A DNA stretch of 64,000 nt from Boesenbergia rotunda. Taxonomy: Eukaryota; Streptophyta; Magnoliopsida; Zingiberales; Zingiberaceae. Below the pieces are notes generated by a model. It was not told where the DNA came from. It did no database searches and worked only from the letters and a program-made list of their open reading frames with translations. Location: contig JAGFNQ010006452.1 in the NCBI GenBank assembly GCA_024364735.1, positions 62,001 to 126,000 of the forward strand, written 5' to 3'. Made by a program: the position numbers and the translations under genes. Of this stretch, positions 54,995 through 64,000 are shown one piece after another (the stretch's first letter is position 1; each line of letters opens with the position of its first letter).

Positions 54995-57493
54995 TGTAAC
55001 GCCCGCCCCTTACCGTTAAGGCGGTGCGTTACCCTTTTTTTCTACTTAACTTAACTTAAGCATATTATTGCATATGAATCTAAAGCATTGCAGTGGAAAT
55101 AAAACATAACTATAACACATGCAACAAGAAGGGGTATGAAGATCACATAGTATCTAGTAGCATCCATGCATTAAATAAACTCATAAAGAGCTAACAAGTA
55201 TCAAGTATAAGGTAGTAAAACATGTTTTCTTAGAAAGATAAGTGCTAAGTCTATAATGACACTAAATGGATCGATCAGCCAAGTCACCACCACACACATG
55301 AGCCCTTCCTGCAGCTTCCCTTCCATTAGAAATTTCAATGTTGATCTGCAACATAAGCAATCAACTATAAGTACGAAACTTAGTAAGCTCTTTCCTACTC
55401 ACTAAATCCACCTATCACGTATATTTGAAAGACATATAACATCTCATGTATAGCATAAAACTCATAAGGTACAAAAGGTACATGAAAGCATACAAACATA
55501 AAACATATGCATTCCAAAAACATTAGGATGCTCTTTAGAAAACATAATAAGTAATACTTTAACATAAGCATACATCATCTTTATTGGGGTCCCCGGCTTG
55601 TACCCATTCTTTCTTTGCGTGCATCCCTAAATAGATGCGAGGTAGCTAGTCTCGACCTACTAGGGTTACTAGGCCTACTATCTTTCAACCTAGGGATAGC
55701 TTCGGTAGTCCAGAACCGTGGATCTTTTTCAAGATCCGGTACAAGCCATACTTTAAAGTAAAATACATACATGCATTCTTTCCTTTTTTTTCTTTCTTTC
55801 ATAATGAATGTACTATAGACATTCAATCATTCATGAGTATAGGCACACTTTCATGGCACAATCATTCACATAAATAGCATGACAATGTAGGATCTTTCTT
55901 TAAAAACATGCAAGTGAAGCAAACATCATGCTAGTCTCATCAACACATCATTCATGTAACATATATGTCTTAATCAAGGAAAAACATTGGTTTTAGCTTT
56001 CTTTTCCTATCTTAATACATGCTGGCCGAAACTTCATAGGTAGGGTTTCATAGCATAAAATTCCTATAACATTGAAATAAGTGCACACTTCACACAAGAG
56101 ATTATTTACAAGTACAAGGGTAGTCTAAACTTCACTAAACATTAGTTTAGGCACATGATTGTAGTTTGGACCTATTTTAGTCCTCATTGTAGATGCTAGC
56201 CGAAATTCATAGTTAGGGATTATAGCATAAAAATTCATGTAACATGGAAACAATTGCATAAGAGATCATTTACAAGTACAAGGGTAGTCTAGACTTCACT
56301 AAACCTTAGTTTAGGTACACGATTTGTAGTTTGGACCTATTTTAGCCCTCTACCTAGTTGTTGGCCAAAACTCACAGATTTAATAAGGCATAGATTCCAC
56401 AATTTTCTTGACATAAAACATTACATAAGCAAGGGAAAATTCACATAGAATCAAACCCTAGTCCATACACATGCATCTACCCATCTCCACCACGTGGCCG
56501 AGAGGTTCTAAGTCTTTTACATCATGGAAGGCACTCAAACATCATGTATTCATCATTCATCTACTATAAGAAGGTATCAATAAGCATGTAGAATCATCAT
56601 CTAAACTTAAACATAACCAAAGAGGAGAAAACCTTCCTTGACCGTAACATACAACATGGCTTTTCTTCCATTTTTTCCACACAACATCACAAGCAAACAT
56701 AAGGGATCATAAATACACATTCAAGGCTATTATGTTGCAGGTGAGGGAGTCTTACCTCTTGCGCTAAAAAAATTCAAAAAGGTGTTCTAGACTTTGGAGA
56801 TGAAAGGGCTCTTAGGCTTGGTACTCCTCTTGTTCTTCTCCTTTTTTTCTTCCGGTTTGTGGGGCTCGGTTTTGGGATGCAAGGAGACCCTAGGTCTCAG
56901 TGAGGGAGAGGAAGAAGAGGGGAGGCTTGGTGAGAAGAGAGGGGAGGGCTTGTGGCCGAAAATGCCTTGGGCATTTCTCTCCCCATGCTCTTTTATAGGG
57001 AGTAAAAAGGTAACCACCTCTTTCAATGGTGCCTCTTCATTTTCATGTGTCTCTTCACTTATCTTCTATTCATCTACGATTTCCCATCTCCTCCTAATAG
57101 CACTCTCCTGCTGGGTGAATTGGTTACATATGCATTCTTAAGGCTTGGCTTTTCTTTGAGGTCCAAGGTTCAATCCTTGGCACCTCCTCTTCTTTTTGCT
57201 TTCTCTTCCTTTTATTATTTTTTCCAAGCCCGCATAACCAAAGCCCACCTAGAGAATGCTACTTATTTAATTCATACACATGCATATGCATATCATTATT
57301 CATTCATACATGTGTAGGATACTTAAGCATAACATTAAATATAATACCTAAGCATAATTATCACACATCCACTACGTGTCAAGATAATGCCTGATATTTC
57401 TTTATTCACAACTTTTCCCCTAAATTCATAATATTATTCATGGCCACATGTTCCATTATTACTACGCTAGAGCGGAAAATTTGGGGCGTTACA
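54995..57493 (-). mobile_element. 5' LTR of Tekay J
   Basis: 2499 bp from TGTAACGCCCGCCCC to GGGGCGTTACA. It has the GGGGTCCCCGGCTTGTACC block (55586), GGCCGAAAC segments (56024, 56360), a TATA box (TTTTATA, 56991-56997) and the tRNA-like segment (57112-57176). It is inserted in gag of Athila-like M. The near-identity with the 3' LTR indicates a comparatively recent insertion. Frames at 55581-55826 and 56787-57317 are shadows. Confidence 0.93.
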
Positions 57494-59226
57494 TGTAGAA
57501 TCCTTTTCGGGACTGTTCTGAGCTGGAAAACAAGTTGCTGAAATTTTTTCAGAAAAATCAGCCCCTTTAGTGTTTAGACTTGAAGCAACTTTCCCACTCC
57601 TCAAAGTTATCGCACTAACATTTCTCTTAGGATTAGGAGTATCTTGAGAAGATAATTGACCCGATCCTTGGGTTTGTAATTGATTCATTCCACTAACTTG
57701 TTGTCCAATATGTCTTTCAATGTTTTGAAGGGTGGAATCATTCTTTTGTTGCCCTTGTTGTTGTTATAAAATTTGTTGTTGTTGTAGAATTTGTTGCATC
57801 ATCTCGTCAAGCTTTTGTTGTTGTGCATTAAACCCGCTAGAGTTCCTAATGCCTCCTTGATTAGTATGGGACTTTTGTTGGCCTTAAAATGAAGCATTAG
57901 GTTGCTGAAAACCTTGGGTTTGCTGGGAACTATGAAAATTAGGTTGTTGGGGCTGATTTAATGAGTGAATGGGCTGTTGAAATTGCTAAAAATTGATCTG
58001 AGAACTAGGTGGATGTTGCTGGAAATTATTGCTCTGAAAATTCTGATTTTGAGACTGAAAATTCTGATTTGAAGGCTGGAAATTCTGATTTGAAGGCTGA
58101 AATTTTTGCTGGTATGGTTGTTGATGCTGATATAAACTCTGGGATAGCTATGAAGGATGAAAAGATTGCTGGAAATTCTGAATTGGTTGAAATCCTTGCT
58201 GATTTTGTTGGAATTGAGGCTAAAAATGCTGATTTGCTTGCTGAAATTGCGAATAGGGTTGCTGAAAATTTTGAAAATGCTACTGTCCTTGTTGTAGAGG
58301 TTGTTGTGAAGTGTTTTGTTGATAGAATGAATTACCATACTGCAAATTAGGGTGTTCCCTCCATCCCAGATTGTAAGTAGATGAATATGGGTCATTCCTT
58401 GATTGATATTGACCTCTAGTCAAAGCAGCTAATGATTCATCTTGTTGTAAATTTGGACACAAATCTGAATTATGCTCTTGACTTGAACATATGCTACACA
58501 ACCTCATTAATTGATTTGTAGGTGAAGCTACTGTAAAGTATTGGATTTGGCTCACATTATTCAAAGTCATTTGCTTCACTAAAGAAGTGAGCTCCATCAA
58601 AGAATTTTTAATCTCTTTTTGTTCATTTGAAACCAAATGAGCTTCATTCACCCCTCTAGTAGTAAGAGCCCTACTTCTAAATTGTTGAGAGTTCTCCGCA
58701 TATTTGTAATCAATTCTCTAGCTTGTTCTGGGGTCTTGTTCACTAGAGCTCCTCCAGCTGTAGCATCAATCATGATTCTATCCATTTGAAGTAGACCTTC
58801 ATAGAAATATTGAATAAGAAGTTACTCACTTATTTGATGTTGTGGACAACTTGAGCACAACTTATTGAATCACTCCCAATAGTCATATAAGGTCTCTCCC
58901 ACCACTTGTTGAATACCACAGATGCTCTTTCTAATAATAGTCGTTCTTGAAGCTAGAAAATACTTCTCTAAAACGCCTTTTTCATGGCAATCCAACTTGC
59001 AACATGTCCAGTAGGAAAGTAATAAAACCAATCTTTAGATGCTCCAGTCAAAGAAAATGGAAATGCCCTTAATTTGATGTCCTCTTCAGAAATCCCTTGA
59101 GGCTTCATAGTGGAACACATTACATGGAACTCATGTAAATGTCTATTAGGATCTTCTCTTGATTGTCCCTGAAACTTGGGAAGTAGATGAATTAGGCCAG
59201 ATCTCAACTCAAAATCTCTAGCTTGA
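57494..59226 (-). pseudogene. gag: Gag of Athila-like M
   Basis: From right to left: ARDFELRSGLIHLLPKFQGQ, SREDPNRHLHEFHVMCSTMK, PQGISEEDIKLRAFPFSLTG and ASKDWFYYFPTGHVASWIAM (gag capsid), a break zone (58660-58960), a CCHC knuckle CSICSSQEHNSDLC, then a long Gln/Asn/Phe-rich low-complexity part (57760-58330), and ITLRSGK before the LTR of J. LTR K' is fused to its N-terminal side at 59226/59227. Several stops and frameshifts are present. The opposite-frame readings at 57958-58395 are shadows. Confidence 0.9.
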
Positions 59227-60232
59227 TGGGACCGGGTGCATGTTGACATGGATGCGGGTTCGTAATTTTAAAATTAATTACGTGCAGCGGAAGGTTTAGC
59301 ATAAATAATTTCTCAAATTATTTAACCACACATCTAAGCATGCAACTGTAACTTGTGTAGACATGATCATATATTTAAAATTATGCAGAAACGTAAACTA
59401 ATTTACTTATTACCTCGCGTAACTCGAAGGAAGGGACCAGATCCAACCGTAAGCGTCCCTCGAAAGCTCCGCCTCTATTCGCGTCCACGCCGAGTATCTT
59501 CGGGATGACTATGCAAAGCCATGAGTTTCGTGTTCTCGAGAACTACTAGATTCTCCGAGAACGCGACAAGAAAAACCAAGAGAGAAGTACTCACATCGAA
59601 AAAACTCACCACCAAGGTTGGCCGGAATCACAATTTCGGCGAGAAGGAGGAAGATGACTTGCGCCCAATCCCAAGGTGATGATGGCTGGAGAGGAAGATC
59701 ATCCCAACGGAAGAACTTTGTCGCCTCGGTGCTTCTCCTTGTGCTCACGGCAAGAAGAAGGGAGAAGAGCCTCATGGCCGGCCAAGAGGAAGAAGGGAGG
59801 AGAGGGAGAGAGCCCAAGCAAGAATACTTCGATTGATTTTTCAAGCCTTTGCCTTGGGTCCTTTATATAGTGGCCTCTCAACCGCGAAGTCTCTTTTTTC
59901 TTATGGAATAAATTTTCTATGACTTATTCCATCATGCCAAGTTTTATCATATTTTAATTCATGATAAAAACCGACCAAGTCTCCTTTTTTCTTATGGAAT
60001 AAATTTTCTTATCATGGTAAATCAATCCATGATTGATTTTATAAAATAAAATAATCCAATCCATGGTTCATTTTAATTTTCATGAAAAATAAACCAAACC
60101 TTGGTTTATTATATAAAGATCTCAATCAAATACACAAACATGTATACTCAAATAGTGAATATTCATTTATTAAAATAAATGATTACATTCATAAGGCGAT
60201 TGCCTTAGGACACTTCTCTCACAATACTAACA
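59227..60232 (-). mobile_element. 3' LTR of copia K'
   Basis: Runs from TGGGACCGGGTGCATG to ACAATACTAACA; in element orientation it starts TGTTAGTATTG after the purine-rich AAGTGGGAGTT and ends ACCCGGTCCCA. Its right side joins the RNase H end of pol. The left flank is CTTGA in Athila gag. A TATA region (TTATATA, 59863-59869) is present. The plus-oriented relative is LTR fragment K (39086-39916). Frames at 59509-59881 are shadows. Confidence 0.88.
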
Positions 60233-60246
60233 AACTCCCACTTGGC
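60233..60246 (-). promoter_or_regulatory. Polypurine tract of copia K'
   Basis: AACTCCCACTTGGC on the plus strand is GCCAAGTGGGAGTT on the element strand, the usual tract of copia elements of this type, adjoining the LTR. Confidence 0.8.
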
Positions 60247-60657
60247 CTAATGCCAATCGCTACGGTATCCAATACCACAGACTCTAACATGACCCTCAAA
60301 CTTGCTTTGAGGCAAGGCCTTAGTTAAAGGATCCGCTAAATTCCTTTCAGTGGAAATTTTCTCAATTTGTATATCATTCCTACTTATAATCTCTCTGATC
60401 AGATGATAGCGGTGAAGCACATGTTTGGATCGCTGATGAGACCTTGGTTCCTTCGCTTGTGCAATAGCTCCATTGTTGTTGCAATAAACCGGTATTGGTT
60501 CATCAATGGTTGGAACCACACCATGTTCTGAGACAAACTTCTTGATCCAGACTGCTTCCTTTGCTGCTTCCGAAGCTGCAATATATTCCGCTTCCGTGGT
60601 AGAATCCGCTACGGTGTCTTGCTTGAAACTCTTCCAACTTATTGTGCCTCCATTCAA
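60247..60657 (-). pseudogene. pol: RNase H of copia K'
   Basis: MNGGTISWKSFKQDTVADST with TEAEYIAASEAAKEAVWIKK, PIPVYCNNNGAIAQAKEPRS and RNLADPLTKALPQSKFEGHV: the full copia RNase H tail, including the conserved D-S-T-T-E-A-E-Y and D-N/N-N-G-A regions (one expected Asp is Asn). The 136-codon frame is open, but it is separated from RT by a stop and an altered region. Confidence 0.92.
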
Positions 60658-60773
60658 AATAAATATGTATCCGGACTGAGATTTGAAGTCATCCTATCTG
60701 TCTGGAAACTGGCATCTGTATACCCACGTATTATCATATCACCTTCTCCATATATTAGGAACACATCCTTAGT

Positions 60774-61841
60774 TCATCTCAAGTACTTGGGGATTGTCTT
60801 GACAGCCGCCCAATGATCCATTCCTGGATCAGACTGGTATCTTCTTGTGATGGTCAGAGCATACGATACATCGGGCCTAGTACATAACATATCATACATG
60901 ATAGATCCTATCGCGGATGCATAAGGAATCTTATTCATGCAAATCCTATCGTCTTCTGTGCGCGGACACATAGACTTCGAAAGGTTGATCCCATGCCTGA
61001 TGGGAAGGTAACCTTTCTTGGATTCCGACATGCTAAACCTTTCTAGCACTCGGTCTATATATGTAGACTGCGAAAGACCAAGCAACCGTTTTGATCTATC
61101 TCTATAGATTCTAATCCCAAGGATATAGGTTGCTTCTCCCAGGTCTTTCATGGAGAAAGTTTTGGACAACCAAATTTTAACTGTCTGTAAGACTGATATA
61201 TCGTTTCCTATAAGTAATATGTCATCGACATATAACACTAGGAATACAACTGCACTCCCACTAACCTTCTTGTACACACAAGGTTCGTCAGGATTTTGTG
61301 AGAAATCAAACTCTTTGATTGTCTCATCAAAACGGATGTTCTAGTTCCTGGATGCTTGCTTCAGTCCATATATGGATCGTCGAAGCTTGCATACTTTGGT
61401 TTTATTAACCGATGTGAAACCTTCAGGTTGTATCATGTATACATCCTCAAGCAAGTTTGCATTAAGGAAAGCTGTTTTCACATCCATTTGTCATATCTCA
61501 TAATCATAATGAGCTGCTATGGCCAGGAGCATCCGAATGGATTTAAGCATAGCTACTGGCGAATAGGTTTCGTCATAATCAATTCCTTGTTTCTGACGAT
61601 ATCCTTTTGCCACTAATCTAGCCTTAAAGGTAACAACATTACCTTCCATGTCAGTTTTCTTCTTGAAAACCCACTTGCACCCTATGGGCTTAATCCCTTC
61701 AGGTGGGTTAACCAAGTCCCATACTTGATTTTTGTACATGGAATCCATTTTCGACTTCATGGCTTCAAGCCATTTATCCCTTTCTAAATTTTTCAGAACA
61801 TCTTCATAAATGATAGGTTCGTCATCTTTAATGAGTAACAC
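60774..61841 (-). pseudogene. pol: Reverse transcriptase of copia K'
   Basis: N-terminal part DKWLEAMKSKMDSMYKNQVW, GCKWVFKKKTDMEGNVVTFK, ARLVAKGYRQKQGIDYDETY and SPVAMLKSIRMLLAIAAHYD; then LVLYVDDILLIGNDISVLQT with the catalytic YVDD intact, and TRPDVSYALTITRRYQSDPG. Stops at 61491 (TGA for Trp before QMDVKTAFLN), 61341 (TAG for Trp before NIRFDETI) and 60774 (TGA for Arg before TKD) break it. All three can be explained by single C to T or G to A changes. Confidence 0.92.
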
Positions 61842-62006
61842 GTCGTTCGATTCACTTATGAGAAATCCGTATCTCTTTGGAATATTGCGTGTCCTATCAG
61901 ACCTACGAAGAAGTGATGTTGTTTTAGGTTCAACTGATAGCTCATCATTATGAGTTATTGGTTGTGGGTCTAGACTAGGTGTCTCTGTAATGTCTATTGG
62001 AGTTTC

Positions 62007-62390
62007 TTAAACTTCTTCAAGTTCAATGCTACTCCCACTGTTTTCTTGTAAAAGAAATTCTTTTTCTAGAAATACAGCATGCCTTGAAACAAATACCTTT
62101 TGTTCCAAGGGATGATAGAATTTGTAACCCTTCGTTTCCTTAGGGTATCCAATAAATAGACATTTATCAGACTTAGCATCCAATTTATCTGATACAGTCC
62201 ACTTTACATAAGCAGGACAACCCCATATCTTTAAGGGAGATAAATGAGGTTTCTTACTCTTCCACGTCTCATATGGAGTAGTAGAGACTACCTTGGTCGG
62301 GACTCTGTTTAGCAAGTAAACAGCTGTCTTAACGGCATAGCCCCAAAAGGATTTTGGATGAGTTGCATGATTTATCATAGATCTAACCAT
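62007..62390 (-). pseudogene. pol: Integrase C-terminal region of copia K'
   Basis: MVRSMINHATHPKSFWGYAV, KTAVYLLNRVPTKVVSTTPY, ETWKSKKPHLSPLKIWGCPA, LFIGYPKETKGYKFYHPLEQ: the typical end of the copia integrase core and its GKGY-like C-terminal domain. The upstream catalytic core is cut by LTR N, which begins at 62391 directly before the MVRSM codons. Downstream the linker to RT has lost its frame (61850-62010). Confidence 0.9.
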
Positions 62391-63320
62391 TGTAGGATCG
62401 TGTACGGTATGCTAGAGGGGGGGTGAATAGCGTTTCGCCGAAGTCTTGTTCCTACACGGTTAGTTTGCACAGCGGAAATAATAGTAAAACAATAATAAAA
62501 TCACTAACCAATGCTAACACGGCGATTTTAGTTGGTATCCACCCCGGTCGGGTGACTAATCTAACAATCCGTCGGTGGATAAAACCCCGGATAACCTCCG
62601 GCTAGAACTCGTCGCTCCTTGTGGGTGGAGAAACCTGGCCACAACACCAAGGACACTTCCTGAGTATACAAGACTACTAACTTGCCATATCCAAGCTAGT
62701 TTCGTCAAGAAACTCAGCCACTACGAAGTCCTCTTTAAATAGGACTCGAGGCTGATTTCTCACTACTAGTCGACTGCCCCCAGGGCAGTCAACTGGTGCC
62801 AGCCAAATTCGACCGTTGACACCCCCAACGTTCGAATTTGCCAGCTCACCAGCCACCTACCAGTCGACTGCCCCTAGGGCAGTCGACTGGTGCCTAGCTG
62901 AATCCCTTCCCGAGTACATTAACACAGCACTCGACCCTCACGACTCGACTGACTCCTCCTCCGCAGCCTCGACTGTTGCCTTCGCACCCTCTTCATCTTC
63001 GGCCCTCGTCCCTCGGATGCGCACGCATGCCTCCAGCTTGCCTCCATGCCACCCTTCACGTACGCCTCGAAGTCTGCGCCCATCAGCTCATCGTCCATGC
63101 ACTCCATGGTCCCTCAGATGCGCACGCCAGCCTCCAGCTAGCCTCCATGCCATCCTTCACCGTACTGAGGACGTCCAGTCAGGTCCATATGCGTAACCTG
63201 TACAACCTGCATACTCAACATATGCATATCAAATACAAGGGTAAACCTAACTTAAACCCTTTGCCCAAACATCAAAACCCATGGTCACTCCCCACCATCT
63301 TAGGGTCGATTGCTCCAACA
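62391..63320 (-). mobile_element. 3' LTR of copia N
   Basis: 930 bp from TGTAGGATCGTG to TTGCTCCAACA, followed by a polypurine tract. The CAGTCGACTG palindromes form a perfect 13-base inverted repeat at 62861-62873 and 62877-62889. TATTTAAA (62734-62741 on the plus strand as TTTAAATA) lies between AGTCCT and AGGACT. A related solo LTR is at 48823-49782. Frames at 62816-63383 are shadows. Confidence 0.92.
62727..62746 (-). promoter_or_regulatory. TATA box within inverted repeat, LTR N
   Basis: AGTCCT, CTTTAAAT, AGGACT: 6-base perfect arms around the TATA-like core, at the position equivalent to 49147-49169 and 19957-19975. Confidence 0.7.
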
Positions 63321-63335
63321 ATCTCCCCCTTTTTG
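63321..63335 (-). promoter_or_regulatory. Polypurine tract of copia N
   Basis: ATCTCCCCCTTTTTG, complement of CAAAAAGGGGGAGAT, adjoining the LTR. Confidence 0.9.
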
Positions 63336-64000
63336 ATGTTTGGCAATCCGTTTAAGTTAGGAAAGCAAGATAGTAGTAAATAGCAAAAACCATGCTAAAT
63401 GAATGCATATGCAATGCATAACTGGATCCTATCCCAAGGCATCCCACACCTAACCCTCCAAGTTAGGAATTTTACACCTAGCCCTCCAAGCTAGGATTTT
63501 CACCACCTAACCCTCCAAGTTAGGATTTTCCCACACCTAGCCCTCCAAGCTAGGATTTTCACCACCTAACCCTCCAAGTTAGGATTTTCCCACACCTAGC
63601 CCTCCAAGCTAGGATTTTCACCACCTAACCCTCCAAGTTAGGATTTTCCCACACCTAGCCCTCCAAGCTAGGATTTTCACCACCTAACCCTCCAAGTTAG
63701 GATTTTCCAACACCTAGCCCTCCGAGCTAGGATTTTTACCACCTAACCCTCCAAGTTAGGATTTTCCAACACCTAGCCCTCCAAGCTAGGACTTTTCCCA
63801 CTTAACCCTCCAAGTTAGGATTTTCTACCAAACCGGGCTTTTTAAAGCTTCTCCCAAGCTTCCCCTTACATTGGACTTACAAAGGCTTTTTAAGAACCTC
63901 TCTAAGGTTCCCCTTACGCCAAGAAGGGAGCAGCTATGCTCCCCCTCAACCTTAGCTCCCCCTAAACCTAGGGTTTCTTTCTAGCAAAGGTATTGGTTTC
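63336..64000 (-). mobile_element. 3' internal region of copia N
   Basis: Non-coding. It holds the hairpin array 63449-63825, then further short inverted repeats (AAGCTT-CTCCC-AAGCTT near 63846, AACCT-CTCTA-AGGTT near 63894) and CTCCCCCT words that look like secondary polypurine tracts (63935-63962). The element continues past the window. Confidence 0.75.
63449..63825. repeat. Thirteen alternating hairpins CCTAAC/CCTAGC
   Basis: Strict alternation of CCTAAC-CCTCCAA-GTTAGG and CCTAGC-CCTCCAA-GCTAGG, 13 units of about 28 bases joined by ATTTTCACCA or ATTTTCCCACA linkers. The third stem position and its partner change together between the two unit types. The last unit opens with CTTAAC. Confidence 0.95.

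Noticed and set aside
58009..58350. 113-codon plus-strand frame opposite Athila gag
   Set aside because: It is the antisense of the Gln/Asn-rich low-complexity part of gag, where repeated codons keep several frames open.
63449..63825. Regular short repeats resembling a CRISPR array
   Set aside because: The spacers are nearly identical linkers, the repeats alternate between two forms, and the array lies in a plant retrotransposon with PBS/PPT/LTR context. CRISPR arrays need diverse spacers and are prokaryotic.

Overview
This window is intergenic, repeat-packed nuclear DNA of a flowering plant. I find no convincing host gene. Almost every base belongs to nested LTR retrotransposons. The plant diagnosis rests on the element types seen: SIRE-like and other Ty1/copia elements primed by initiator tRNA-Met (TGGTATCAGAGC sites), Tekay/Del-type Ty3/gypsy chromoviruses with 2 to 4 kb LTRs of the form TGTAACG...CGTTACA, and an Athila-type gypsy element. 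The species cannot be fixed from the sequence; a large-genome monocot is a guess only.

Layout, left to right, with element letters used in the entries. 1-1766: 3' end of a plus-strand copia (A). 1767-5265: 5' part of a minus-strand copia (B: gag, leader, PBS, LTR). 5266-6048: plus-strand gypsy RT/RNase H fragment (C). 6049-8375: unclassified AT-rich DNA. 8376-about 10672: minus-strand gypsy LTR (D). About 10673-19215: LTR-like sequence of the same group in the opposite orientation (D'), itself split by two solo LTRs with perfect 5-bp target duplications (11051-14815 and 17375-19150). 19216-31440: minus-strand gypsy chromovirus (E), whose 3' LTR is split by a complete gag-only copia (F, 19328-24010). 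31441-33141: 5' LTR and first gag codons of a plus-strand copia (G), cut by a minus-strand copia (H, 33142-about 37016) with an unusual extra ORF. About 37017-39085: Tekay-type LTR fragment (I). 39086-39916: copia LTR fragment (K) carrying a SINE-sized insertion. 39917-47189: minus-strand gag-only copia (L). 47190-59226: minus-strand Athila-like element (M), split by a copia solo LTR (48823-49782) and by an internally deleted Tekay element (J, 50884-57493). 59227-62390: minus-strand copia (K') with 3' LTR and pol. 62391-64000: 3' LTR and 3' internal part of another minus-strand copia (N).

None of the elements looks able to move by itself: reading frames carry stops and shifts, many explained by C:G to T:A transitions, and F and L lack pol altogether. 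The most interesting signal is not coding. The copia LTRs are full of family-specific short inverted repeats in tandem (CCTAGC...GCTAGG, CCTAAC...GTTAGG, GATCGGT...ACCGATC, GGGCGCCC, CAGTCGACTG). In several arrays both arms change together so that pairing is kept. In at least five LTRs the TATA box itself sits between the arms of an inverted repeat, and in three related ones the arms differ in sequence but remain complementary. A second unexpected signal is a tRNA-like A-box/B-box segment in all Tekay-type LTRs.
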